From: Deltaproteobacteria bacterium | Lineage (GTDB): Bacteria > Myxococcota > Kuafuiibacteriia > Kuafuiibacteriales > Kuafuiibacteriaceae | Reading direction: 5' to 3' | Assembly: GCA_016703535.1 (NCBI GenBank) | Contig: JADJBV010000001.1 | Span: 3,152,001 to 3,216,000 of the forward strand | DNA: 64,000 nt | Shown: piece by piece, positions 1 through 8,214 of the stretch | Layout: each line of letters starts with the position of its first letter | Position numbering within the stretch: position 1 is the first letter of the stretch | Position numbers and translations under genes: made by a program | Notes under the pieces: model-generated | What the model was told of the DNA's origin: nothing | Database searches by the model: none | What the model saw: only the letters and a program-made list of their open reading frames with translations

Positions 1-430
1 CGGCTTGAGCGTCGCTGGCGGTCAACGACGCCAACAAGGTGGAGAAGGCCTCCTTGCCGCCGAGCTCGGCCAACACGGCGTCGAGGGCCCGACGTTCTTC
101 GGCGCCGGCCGTCGCCATTTTGGCCTTGATCGCTGGGACGATCTCTTCGCCGATCGCGGCGATGGCCCGATGGGCCGCTTGTTGGACCTGCTTGTCGTGG
201 GCGAGGAGCAGCGGGAACAACTTGGGCGCGACCTTCTTGGGGCCCAACTTGGCCAGAGCATCGAGGGACTTTTGCTGCAGGACCGGCACCTCACCCAAGG
301 CCAACCCCAACAGCCCGTCGATCACCGGCGGTGACTTCACGCCCAGCTCGCCGAGCACGATCGCCGCCGCCATCCGCTCCTCCAGAGGTTCGGCGGCCAA
401 CATCTTCACGATCCGATCGAGGTGATCCAT
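1..430 (-). CDS. HEAT-repeat protein, 3' end cut by window edge
   Basis: An open frame runs leftwards from an ATG at 428-430 and leaves the window without a stop, so the C-terminus is missing. The visible 143 residues begin MDHLDRIVKMLAAEPLEERM and consist of repeated amphipathic helical pairs of about 30-38 residues. Motifs such as ALAKLGPKKVAPKLFPLLL and AIAAIGEEIVPAIKAKM have the spacing of Ala/Leu-rich HEAT or PBS-lyase-type repeats. There is no signal peptide, so a cytoplasmic scaffold or protein-binding role is likely. The next gene rightwards is divergent, with about 120 bases between them that must hold both promoters. The specific function is unknown. Confidence 0.75.
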   Translation of the reverse strand, partial: MDHLDRIVKMLAAEPLEERMAAAIVLGELGVKSPPVIDGLLGLALGEVPVLQQKSLDALAKLGPKKVAPKLFPLLLAHDKQVQQAAHRAIAAIGEEIVPAIKAKMATAGAEERRALDAVLAELGGKEAFSTLLASLTASDAQA

Positions 431-553
431 CGACCCGGAAGTTAGCGCCGGGACTGCCCCTTGGGCACCCCCCGGTAATAAGTGTTTACCCTCATCCAGA
501 GCTGGTGGGCCCAGTCCTCGCCTGAGCCAGGCCCTCTCGATTAGCCTCGCCCG

Positions 554-1951
554 ATGCCGGGAGGCGAGCGGGGGCCGAGGTCGCGGGGTGGGGGCGCTTT
601 GGCCCTGCTTTTTTCGGGCTGCATCGCCTCCGAGGTGGTGCCGCTGCCTCCCTTCGAGGCCGGCGAAGGCGCGGCGATCGCCGCAATTCCGATCGAACGC
701 AACGGCCAAAACGAGCTGCGAGCGGTGTTGTTCACCCCCGATCGAGACGAAGGCCTCCGGGCCTTGGTGCTGGAGGCCCAAGAACTCCAGCTGTACCTGG
801 CGTACTTTCCGTCGACCCCCGAAGCGCTGAGGCTCGAGCCAGGGCTCCTTTCGGTGATCGAAGGCGACGAGCCGGTGCCCTTTGAGGACGCCAGCCGCAC
901 CCTGCGGATCGACGACCGCACCTCCCTGGCGATCGACGTGGCCCAGCTGCCCCCGGCGATGCGCGCCCTGACCCGCCCCCGGAAGTCACCGTGTCAGCGG
1001 CTGCAGGTGGAGCGTCGGTTCGAGCCGTCGTGTGATCGGCCGAGCCCAGGCCGGGAGGAGCCGGTGGCCCTCACCACCTTGTCCAACGGACGGGCCCTCT
1101 TGTTGACCCGCCGAGGTTGTTTCTTCGAGGTCACGGCCCAAGGCTTGCGGCGCGCGACCGCGCTCGAGGCCAGCTACGCGGCCGTCGTGCCCCCGGGGGT
1201 CGAGCGGCCCACCAGCGCCTTCGCGGATCAGGTGGGCCACCTTTGGATCGGCGCTCGGGATCACACCCTGGTCGAGATCAGCGGCGATCCGATCGAAGCC
1301 CCTCGGGCCCGGCTCCACCTCCACCGGCCCGCGATCAACGGCACCCAAGGGCGCCATCAGCTGATCCGGCTGGACGGCGCGCCCGACGGCAGCGAGCTCT
1401 TCGCGACCGCTCTATATGGCGACCTGATCCGCCTCGAAACCCAAACCGCGACCTACAGTCAGATCCGCTCGACGACGATCGAGGAGGGGCGCTTGGCGTG
1501 GCTCGAGCCAGGTCGGGCCGCCAGCGTGGGCGGGCAAGGTGAGATCTTGTTCTACGACCAAGGGACCTTCTCGCGCTTCGCCTTGCCGCCCGGGAGTTCG
1601 GCCAGCGCGATCACCCAAGGCCCGGGCGGCAGAGCTTACCTGGCCGTGCCTCGGCTGGAGGTCGCGGTCTTGGCCTGGCCGGGGCCCACGATCACCGGCG
1701 CGGGCCCGCTCTACGCCCACCCGAATGTGTTGTGGCCGTCGAGGGGTGGCCTGCTCTACGCCGGGGAGGCCGGGCTGCTGGGCGAGTGGCGCCCCGACGC
1801 GAACTGCGCCGTCGATCAACAGACGGTCGGGGACTACAGCCTGCGGTGGTTGGTGCCCTTGGGACCGGACCTGCTGGTGACCACCGGCCCGCCCTACGAA
1901 CTGGGCCCCTATTCGATCCACCTGGTCAGGGTGTCGCCGCCCAGCCCCTGA
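554..1951 (+). CDS. Predicted lipoprotein with beta-propeller-like body
   Basis: A 465-residue protein with a basic N-terminus, a short hydrophobic stretch and a lipobox-like LLFSGC at residues 18-23, so it is probably lipidated and exported. The body has recurring short strand-like units (for example GHLWIGARDHTLVEISG and GGRAYLAVPRLEVAVLAW) similar to a degenerate beta-propeller. No catalytic motif was recognised. The ATG at 554 was chosen because it leaves a normal-length n-region; a start slightly downstream is possible. The following gene is convergent and ends only 12 bases away. Function unknown. Confidence 0.7.
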   Translation: MPGGERGPRSRGGGALALLFSGCIASEVVPLPPFEAGEGAAIAAIPIERNGQNELRAVLFTPDRDEGLRALVLEAQELQLYLAYFPSTPEALRLEPGLLSVIEGDEPVPFEDASRTLRIDDRTSLAIDVAQLPPAMRALTRPRKSPCQRLQVERRFEPSCDRPSPGREEPVALTTLSNGRALLLTRRGCFFEVTAQGLRRATALEASYAAVVPPGVERPTSAFADQVGHLWIGARDHTLVEISGDPIEAPRARLHLHRPAINGTQGRHQLIRLDGAPDGSELFATALYGDLIRLETQTATYSQIRSTTIEEGRLAWLEPGRAASVGGQGEILFYDQGTFSRFALPPGSSASAITQGPGGRAYLAVPRLEVAVLAWPGPTITGAGPLYAHPNVLWPSRGGLLYAGEAGLLGEWRPDANCAVDQQTVGDYSLRWLVPLGPDLLVTTGPPYELGPYSIHLVRVSPPSP

Positions 1952-1962
1952 CGTTGATCCAT

Positions 1963-2703
1963 TTAATATATCGCAGTCCGCAGGGTGGGCCCGATCAGGT
2001 CGAAGTCGAAGCCCAGGCCACCCCCGAAGTTCAGCCCCTCGCCGGGCCCCGCGCCCAGGAACAAGTGGAGCTCGAGGTTCCAGGCCCGCAAGCCAACTTG
2101 CAGTCCGGCCGTCACGGGCTTGATCTGGTAGGCCTCAGAGCCGTTGATCAGCAGGTTGGCGCCCACCAGCCCTCGCCCGAAGCCCCAAAGCGGCGCCCAC
2201 AAGTGGAGTTCGTACTCGAGGGTGAGCTGGGGCATGACGATGTTCACCCCGTCGACGAAGGCCTGGCGGCCCAGGGGGACGTAGCCGGCGCCGAGGCCCA
2301 ACCACCAGCCTCCGGCCAGGCGCAGATCGAGGTGAGGCCCCAACCAGGCCGCCAACACTTGGCCGTTGCCGGTGAGCAGAATGCCGGTGCCTCTGAGGCC
2401 CAAACGAACCCGGGGGCGACCGATGCCGCGGCCCTGGTCCTCGACCTCCAGCACCAAACCCCGGCCGTCCTCCCGATCCTTCAAGGCCCCGTCGACGTCG
2501 GCCAAGCTCTCGATCCTTTGCTGGTCGACCGTCAGCAGCCGTTGGCCCGGCCGGAGCCCATAACGTTCGGCCCGACCTTCGGGCACCACCTGGACCACGT
2601 AGACCTCACGATCGACCTCGGCCAACTCGACCCCAAGTTCGAGCCGGGCGGGCCCTGGGCCCTGGGCAACGACGCACGCCAACATCCAAATCCCGGCCGG
2701 CAC
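1963..2703 (-). CDS. PDZ-domain protein with outer-membrane barrel-like C-terminus
   Basis: A 246-residue protein. Residues 1-15 could be a signal sequence. Residues about 20-90 resemble a PDZ domain, with VVQVVPEGRAERYGLRPGQR followed by LLTVDQQRIESLADV, the usual ligand-groove and GxxLxxxDG-like pattern. The rest is rich in Gly and alternating hydrophobic residues (LGLGAGYVPLG, GLQVGLRAWNLELHLFLGAG, GLGFDFDL), as in outer-membrane beta strands. The gene sits 14 bases downstream of a co-directional lipoprotein gene, suggesting an operon of two envelope proteins. A PDZ domain on a small barrel is unusual. The barrel assignment is inference. Confidence 0.6.
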   Translation of the reverse strand: MPAGIWMLACVVAQGPGPARLELGVELAEVDREVYVVQVVPEGRAERYGLRPGQRLLTVDQQRIESLADVDGALKDREDGRGLVLEVEDQGRGIGRPRVRLGLRGTGILLTGNGQVLAAWLGPHLDLRLAGGWWLGLGAGYVPLGRQAFVDGVNIVMPQLTLEYELHLWAPLWGFGRGLVGANLLINGSEAYQIKPVTAGLQVGLRAWNLELHLFLGAGPGEGLNFGGGLGFDFDLIGPTLRTAIY

Positions 2704-2717
2704 GCCGGGAGGATACG

Positions 2718-3956
2718 TCAGAGCTGAAGAGGCTCCCAGGTCACCGTGGCCGCATCGACGGTGCGGAGGCCCTGGGCTCGACAGCCGGGGCCACCTTGGC
2801 TCTGTTGCACGGCCTCCACCAGGTATCGACCGTACGGCAGGCCCGCGAAGTCGGCCGACTCACCCGGGTCGTTGAGGCTCGCTTCAGCGACCACCAGGTT
2901 GTTGCGATCGGCGGTGCGGACCGCCAAGTCGAAGCGGGAGGCGACACCGCAGCTGGCGGTCACCACCACCAAGCCCATCGTCACGTCACCCCGGGCCTCG
3001 AGGGTCAGGGGTTCGGACTGGTAGTCCTCGTCGGGCATGGTGAACTGCGTTTGGGCGCTGAACTCGGCGGCGCCGCTCGCCGAAAGCCGAAGGACCAACT
3101 CCCGGCCCGCGAAGAAGCGAGAGGCCCGCAGCGCGTAGGGGCGAGAGGCGGCGCAGGGGACCCGCTCGACGATGGGCGCGCCGCCGTCCCGATCCCCGAC
3201 CTCCAGCACCACCTCGTCGACCATCACCTGCGGATCACTGCAGGCCCGGATGCGAGCGCCCGCCAGGCCAAACTCCCAGTCGAGGTAGAGCCGATGGCCT
3301 CGAGGCGAAAGGACCGCGGTGTATTGGTTGTCGCCGCGCTGGAGCTGGCGTTCGGTCCGGTGCACGTAGAGCGGCACCCCTTCGCTCGAAAGGGCGGACA
3401 ACTCGATGGTGTAGCTGCGCAGCCCAAAAGAGCGGCTCAAGGACTGGGGTCCGGGTTGGCAGGCGAAGCGCTGTTCATAGGTGCCGATCCGAGCCACGAC
3501 CTCGGTGACCTCTTCGGCGCAGGGATCACCGTTGGTGTCGCCGTAGCTCCACTCCAGGCTCAAAAAAGCGACCTCGGGCTTGAGCGAAAGGCGGAGGGTT
3601 TCGGCGCGGGGCAAGGTGACCGGCGAACGGGCCGAATACAAGGTGGCGCCCGGGGTGCCGTCCAGGCTGCCGATCGCCGCGACCTCCAGGACGTAGTCTC
3701 CGGGTGCGGCCATGACCTGAGCCAAACCACTTTGGCAATCGAAGGGCTGAGGGAAGCCCGGTCGCAGCGTGTTGGTGCCGGGGTTGAGGAGCCGCAGCTC
3801 CAGGCCGTCGATCCCTGGGACCTCGGGGCAGGTCTTGTTGATCCCACCTTGTTCGATCTGGATCTCGACGGTCAGGGCGGCACCGGCCGAAGCCGAGTCT
3901 TCCGCGCAGCCCCACAGACCGCCGGCGGCCAGGAGAAGCCAGGAGTGACGCACCAT
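2718..3956 (-). CDS. Predicted lipoprotein of repeated beta-sandwich-like modules
   Basis: The chosen ATG at 3956 gives MVRHSWLLLAAGGLWGCAED, a textbook lipoprotein signal with LWGC lipobox and acidic +2/+3 residues. The open frame extends further upstream but that part is Arg/Pro/Gly-rich and lacks protein-like composition. The mature protein of about 395 residues contains three or four modules with the same layout, a Cys-containing first strand (TCPEVPGIDGLEL, DPCAEEVTEVVARI, IRACSDPQVMVDEVVL, TASCGVASRFDLAV) and an end of the type GDYVLEVAAI or GRYLVEAVQQ. These look like tandem Ig-like or carboxypeptidase-regulatory-like repeats. Upstream of and co-directional with the PDZ/barrel gene. 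Function unknown. Confidence 0.7.
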   Translation of the reverse strand: MVRHSWLLLAAGGLWGCAEDSASAGAALTVEIQIEQGGINKTCPEVPGIDGLELRLLNPGTNTLRPGFPQPFDCQSGLAQVMAAPGDYVLEVAAIGSLDGTPGATLYSARSPVTLPRAETLRLSLKPEVAFLSLEWSYGDTNGDPCAEEVTEVVARIGTYEQRFACQPGPQSLSRSFGLRSYTIELSALSSEGVPLYVHRTERQLQRGDNQYTAVLSPRGHRLYLDWEFGLAGARIRACSDPQVMVDEVVLEVGDRDGGAPIVERVPCAASRPYALRASRFFAGRELVLRLSASGAAEFSAQTQFTMPDEDYQSEPLTLEARGDVTMGLVVVTASCGVASRFDLAVRTADRNNLVVAEASLNDPGESADFAGLPYGRYLVEAVQQSQGGPGCRAQGLRTVDAATVTWEPLQL

Positions 3957-4096
3957 AGACCCCAATCGACCTTGCGAGGGTGCAACACGAAGGCCACCCG
4001 CGCAACTTCCGGCTCCACCTGGCGGGCCCGGCGCACCGCCCACCCCAGGCCTGACACGGTTGTCAGCCCCTAGGGGCCGTGGTACCGCGACAGGCC

Positions 4097-4843
4097 ATGG
4101 CTGCTGGTGCCGGCCCCCAGGCCATCGATGTGGTTTTAGTCGCCCTCGGGCAGACCCCACCCCCCTCCAACGTCACCGAGATATCCCTGTGGGATACGGT
4201 CACCCACTCGGGCCCGATCAGCTTCGCGGCCCTGGTCTTGTTGGTGATCTTTTCGGTGGTGAGCTGGGCGATCATCGCCCACAAGTACTTCTTCCTGCGC
4301 CGGGCCAGCCGGGAGTCGGAGAAGTTTTTGGCCGCCTTCTGGGACGCCAAGCGGCTGGACCAGATGTACCAACAATCCGAGCAGTTTTCCCGTTCGCCGA
4401 TCTCCCAGGTCTTTCGTTCGGGCTACATCGAGTTGGCCCGGCTGAAAAAACGATCGGGCGACGAAGAGACCTTGGGCGGCGGCATCGAAAACGTGGAGCG
4501 GGCCCTGCGCCGGTCCCAAAACGCCGAGATCACCACCTTGGAGAGCTTGACCTCCTTTTTGGCGACCGTCGGATCCACGGCCCCGTTCATCGGCCTCTTC
4601 GGCACGGTGTGGGGCATCATGAAGGCCTTCCAAGACATCGGGCGCATGGGCTCGGCCAACTTGGCCACCGTCGCGCCGGGCATCTCCGAGGCCTTGATCG
4701 CCACCGCTGCGGGCTTGGCGGCCGCTATTCCCGCGGTGATCGCCTACAACTTCTTCTTGTCTCGGATCCGGGTGTTGACCTCCGAGATGGAGAGCTTCTC
4801 CTCGGACTTCCTCAACATCGTGAAGCGGCACTTCTTCAAGTAG
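4097..4843 (+). CDS. tolQ: TolQ/ExbB/MotA family proton channel protein
   Basis: The inner-membrane proton-channel subunit that, with TolR, energises TolA. One membrane segment near residues 45-65 (ALVLLVIFSVVSWAIIAHKY), a cytoplasmic loop, then the conserved pair of helices around FLATVGSTAPFIGLFGTVWG and ISEALIATAAGLAAAIPAVI, which is the MotA/TolQ/ExbB signature. The length of 248 residues fits the family. The start could also be a GTG at 4079; the ATG at 4097 was preferred. It opens the cluster tolQ-tolR-tolA-tolB-pal, which argues for TolQ rather than ExbB. Confidence 0.93.
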   Translation: MAAGAGPQAIDVVLVALGQTPPPSNVTEISLWDTVTHSGPISFAALVLLVIFSVVSWAIIAHKYFFLRRASRESEKFLAAFWDAKRLDQMYQQSEQFSRSPISQVFRSGYIELARLKKRSGDEETLGGGIENVERALRRSQNAEITTLESLTSFLATVGSTAPFIGLFGTVWGIMKAFQDIGRMGSANLATVAPGISEALIATAAGLAAAIPAVIAYNFFLSRIRVLTSEMESFSSDFLNIVKRHFFK

Positions 4844-4888
4844 ACCGACCGGGGGGCCCGTCCGTTGGGCTGAAGGAGGCGACGTAAG

Positions 4889-5329
4889 ATGGGCATGTCT
4901 TCAGGCGGACGCGGCGGGGCGATGGCCGACATCAACGTGACGCCGTTGGTGGACGTGATGTTGGTGTTGTTGATCATCTTCATGGTGACGGCGCCGTTGA
5001 TCACCCAAGGGGTCGAGGTCGATCTCCCCCAAACCAAAGCCGACGCCATGGAAGGAACCGAAAAGAAGTTGGTCCTGACCTTGACCAAGGAGAAGAAGAT
5101 CTTCATCGGCACCAACGCCGAAAACGAGATCCCGTACGCCGAGCTCGAAGAGAAGCTGAAGGCCAACGCCAAACTCCAGGCCGAAAAGGAGCTCTACCTG
5201 CACGCCGATCGGAAGTTGGAGTACGGCTTCGTGGTTGACGTGATGGCCACCGTCAAACGGGCCGGCGTCGAGAAGTTGGGCATGGTCACCGACCCCCTGG
5301 ACGCCCCCCAGCCCGAAAAGGCGCCCTGA
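4889..5329 (+). CDS. tolR: TolR/ExbD family protein
   Basis: A 146-residue protein with a short cytoplasmic tail, one N-terminal transmembrane helix (MLVLLIIFMVTAPLI) and a periplasmic domain. The family signature INVTPLVDVMLVLLIIFM is present with the essential Asp in the helix. The C-terminal half gives the usual LYLHADRKLEYGFVVDVMAT motif. An excellent Shine-Dalgarno AAGGAGG at 4873-4879 precedes the ATG. It follows tolQ by 45 bases and precedes tolA by 14, indicating co-transcription. The protein couples proton flow to TolA. Confidence 0.93.
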   Translation: MGMSSGGRGGAMADINVTPLVDVMLVLLIIFMVTAPLITQGVEVDLPQTKADAMEGTEKKLVLTLTKEKKIFIGTNAENEIPYAELEEKLKANAKLQAEKELYLHADRKLEYGFVVDVMATVKRAGVEKLGMVTDPLDAPQPEKAP

Positions 5330-5343
5330 GGCGAGGCTCCCCG

Positions 5344-6090
5344 ATGGACAACACCTTGCCCGTCGCCCAGATCCCAGCCGGTGTCGCTCGCAAGGCGGCC
5401 AACCGGGGCTTCGTTTGGGTGGTGGGCGTGTCCTTGGTCCTGCACGGCGGGATCATCGGCGGGGTGATGGTGGCCCAAGCGATGAAGCCACCGCGCCCCC
5501 CGCCGACCCGGGCCATCCCGGTCGAGCTGGTGCGGCTGGGCAAAAAGCGAGATCCCACCTTGTTGCCTCGAAAGGTGGCCCCCGAATACGCGCCGCCGCC
5601 GGCGCCCGACGCGGTCAGCCTGGACACGGGGAACAAGTCGACGCCCAACAAAAAGGACAAGACCGCGCCCAAGCAGATGTCCGACGCGGCCAAACGTCTG
5701 CTCGATGGCGCCGACAACCGGCTGGACAAGGCCTTGTCCAAGATCGAAGAGCCCGAGGGTGATCCGGACGGTGATCCCAGGGGCACCACCACCGACGCCG
5801 CCAACGCCGCCCAAGGTTATGCGGCGGTGATCCTGCGGACCCTCAACGGCAATTACAAGTTGCCCGACACCATCCCGGCCGGACAACGGCAGTTCTTGAA
5901 GGCCCGAGTGGTCCTCTACGTCGAACGAGACGGGAGGATTCGTGACTTTCAATTCATCGAAGAACACCCCAACAAGTTGTTCATGGGGGCGCTGGAGACC
6001 ATGCTCAAGACGCTGCAGCTGCCGGCCCCGCCCAAAGACATCGAGACGGCCATGCGGGAGACCGGCGTGGAAGTGATCTTCAAGCCATGA
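5344..6090 (+). CDS. tolA: TolA/TonB-type energy transducer
   Basis: A 248-residue protein with one N-terminal membrane anchor (FVWVVGVSLVLHGGIIGGVM, with the conserved His typical of TonB/TolA helices), a Pro/Lys-rich periplasmic linker and a C-terminal TonB/TolA-like domain of about 90 residues (YAAVILRTLNGNYKLPDTIP, then a VVLYVERDGRIRDFQF strand). The long Ala/Lys coiled-coil of enterobacterial TolA is absent, so the protein is short for TolA. Cluster position supports TolA over TonB. It transmits inner-membrane energy to the Tol-Pal complex at the outer membrane. Confidence 0.85.
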   Translation: MDNTLPVAQIPAGVARKAANRGFVWVVGVSLVLHGGIIGGVMVAQAMKPPRPPPTRAIPVELVRLGKKRDPTLLPRKVAPEYAPPPAPDAVSLDTGNKSTPNKKDKTAPKQMSDAAKRLLDGADNRLDKALSKIEEPEGDPDGDPRGTTTDAANAAQGYAAVILRTLNGNYKLPDTIPAGQRQFLKARVVLYVERDGRIRDFQFIEEHPNKLFMGALETMLKTLQLPAPPKDIETAMRETGVEVIFKP

Positions 6091-6160
6091 GCCTTGACCC
6101 CCGCCGATCCCGGTCGTACGGCCGGAAGGACGGGTCGACCGATTTTGTTAGGAGACCGAG

Positions 6161-7489
6161 GTGATCTTGCGACTTCTCAGCCCTCTTTTTGCCCTGTCTC
6201 TCCTGGTCGCTGCCAGCCCAGCCCAGGCCCAGACCGCGGCCAACACCCGCACGGTGATCGAGGTCGGGAGCCCGGACTTTCGTCCCTACCCGATCGCGGT
6301 CCCCGAGGCCCGGGACATGGCCGGCGGCAAGACCACCGCCACCGGCACCGAGGTCACCAACACCCTGCGCTTCGACTTCGAGTTGGCCGCCACCTTCAAG
6401 GTGCTGGATCCCAAAAGTTACTTGGCCGATCCCACCAAAGAAGGCCTGGCCGCGGCGTCGATCAAGTTCACCGACTGGGTCAGCATCGGCGCCGAAGGCC
6501 TGGTCAAGGTGGGCCTCACCGAAACCGGTGACTCACTGAAGGCCGACTTCCGCTTCTACGACGTGGCCAGCGGGCGCCAGCTCCTCCAAAAGGGCTACGC
6601 CGGCACCCTCAAGGACGGCCGCCGCTTCGCCCACACCTTTGTCGACGAGGTGATCTTCTTCTTGACCGGCAGCAAAGGGATCTTTCGCACCAAGATCGCC
6701 AGCGTCCGCAAGGTCGGCAACAGCCGAGAGTTGTGGGTGATGGACGTCGACGGCTCCAACCTGCGCCAGATCACCAGCAACGGCTCGATCAACCTGTTGC
6801 CCAACTGGACCCGGGACGGCGGCGGGGTGCTCTTCACCTCGTACATCCGCCACAACCCCAACCTCTACTCCACGCCCCTCGCCGGTGGTCGCCCCACCTT
6901 GGTTTCGGGTGAGCGGGGGCTGAACACCGGCGGCACCATGTCCCCCGACGGCAAGAAGGTGGCCCTCACCTTGTCCCGGGACGGCAACAGCGAGATCTAC
7001 ACCATGAACCCCGACGGCACGAACCTGGTGCGGCTCACCAACGAGTGGGCCATCGACACCTCACCCACCTGGTCGCCGGACAGCAAACGCATCGCCTTTG
7101 TGTCCTCTCGCTGGGGCGACCCACACATCTTCGTGATGAATGCCGACGGCAGCAACGTCCGGCGGGTCACCGAACGGGGCAACTACAACCAGACGCCCGA
7201 CTGGTCACCCAAGGGGGACCTGATCGCCTTCACAGCCCGGGACGAACGCAACGTCTTCGACATCTTCACGGTCAACCCCGACACCAAGGAGATCAAGCGG
7301 CTGACCCAAGACCAGGGCAACAACGAAGAGCCCAGCTTCGCCCCCAGCGGCGGGCACATCGTCTTCACCACCACCCGGGACGGGGGCCGCTCCCAGGTCT
7401 ACATCATGGCCGTCGACGGCTCGAACCAGAAGAAGATCACCGACGCGGGCGGCTTCAACACCCCCGCCTGGTCGCCCTACCTCGAGTAG
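6161..7489 (+). CDS. tolB: Tol-Pal system periplasmic protein TolB
   Basis: Starts at GTG 6161 behind TAGGAG at 6149-6154. The signal peptide LLSPLFALSLLVAASPAQAQ ends with an AQA-type cleavage site. The N-terminal alpha/beta domain (about residues 28-160) is followed by a six-bladed beta-propeller with repeating WTRDGGGVLFTSY, SPDGKKVALTLSRDGNSEIY and SPDSKRIAFVSSRWGDPHIF blades (WD40-like PD40). The length of 442 residues is normal for TolB. It lies between tolA and pal. TolB binds Pal in the periplasm and releases it during Tol-driven outer-membrane constriction. Confidence 0.95.
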   Translation: MILRLLSPLFALSLLVAASPAQAQTAANTRTVIEVGSPDFRPYPIAVPEARDMAGGKTTATGTEVTNTLRFDFELAATFKVLDPKSYLADPTKEGLAAASIKFTDWVSIGAEGLVKVGLTETGDSLKADFRFYDVASGRQLLQKGYAGTLKDGRRFAHTFVDEVIFFLTGSKGIFRTKIASVRKVGNSRELWVMDVDGSNLRQITSNGSINLLPNWTRDGGGVLFTSYIRHNPNLYSTPLAGGRPTLVSGERGLNTGGTMSPDGKKVALTLSRDGNSEIYTMNPDGTNLVRLTNEWAIDTSPTWSPDSKRIAFVSSRWGDPHIFVMNADGSNVRRVTERGNYNQTPDWSPKGDLIAFTARDERNVFDIFTVNPDTKEIKRLTQDQGNNEEPSFAPSGGHIVFTTTRDGGRSQVYIMAVDGSNQKKITDAGGFNTPAWSPYLE

Positions 7490-7518
7490 TGCTCGCGTAT
7501 TTTCAAGGAAGCCCGAAG

Positions 7519-8214
7519 ATGTTGAACCGCATTGTTTTGCCGCTGATGTTCGCCCTGGTGTTGCCCCTGGCCTGCGCCAAAAAGACCGCTGATTTGGAGC
7601 TGGACGCCGCCGACGCCGCCGCCCTGGCCGCCCGAAAGAAGGCGGCCAACGACTGCGCCAAAGAGACCTACCAGGCCGCCGAGGCGGCCTTGGCCGAGGC
7701 TCGGGCCAAAAAAGAAGAAGGCGACATCGAAGCGGCCAAGGCCAAGGCCAACGAGGCCAAAAACCTCTACGAACAGGCGGCCGCCGCCAGCAAACCCGGC
7801 TGCAACGAGCCGCCCAAAGAAGAAGAAGATCCCAACGCCAAGCAGACCAGCACCGACGCCTCGACCAGCATCAAGCTCGACGACGCGCTGCAGACCATCT
7901 ACTTCGACTACAACGACTCTTCGATCCGGGAGGACAGCAAGGCCGTGTTGAGCAAGGTGGCCACCACCTTGAGCAAGAACCCGACCGCCAAGCTGGAGAT
8001 CGAAGGTCACTGCGACGTTCGAGGCTCTACTGAATATAACCTGCAACTCGGCGAGCGCCGGGCCCGGGCGGTGCAAAAGTACCTGACCACCCAGGGCGTC
8101 AAGCCGGAGCAGCTAGAAGTGATCTCCTACGGCGAGGAGCGCCTGGTCGACCTGGGCGCCAACGACGAGGCCCACCAGAAGAACCGCCGGGCCGAGCTGA
8201 AGAAGGCCCCGTGA
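7519..8214 (+). CDS. pal: Peptidoglycan-associated lipoprotein Pal
   Basis: The start ATG at 7519 gives MLNRIVLPLMFALVLPLAC, a lipoprotein signal with Cys19. The lipobox position -3 is Pro, which is non-canonical. Residues about 30-100 are an Ala/Lys/Glu-rich helical stretch (EAALAEARAKKEEGDIEAAK) not found in short enterobacterial Pal. The C-terminal OmpA-like domain has IYFDYNDSSIREDSK and the peptidoglycan-binding GHCDVRGSTEYNLQLGERRA. The stop overlaps the next gene start by four bases (GTGA). It anchors the outer membrane to peptidoglycan and pairs with TolB. Confidence 0.93.
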   Translation: MLNRIVLPLMFALVLPLACAKKTADLELDAADAAALAARKKAANDCAKETYQAAEAALAEARAKKEEGDIEAAKAKANEAKNLYEQAAAASKPGCNEPPKEEEDPNAKQTSTDASTSIKLDDALQTIYFDYNDSSIREDSKAVLSKVATTLSKNPTAKLEIEGHCDVRGSTEYNLQLGERRARAVQKYLTTQGVKPEQLEVISYGEERLVDLGANDEAHQKNRRAELKKAP

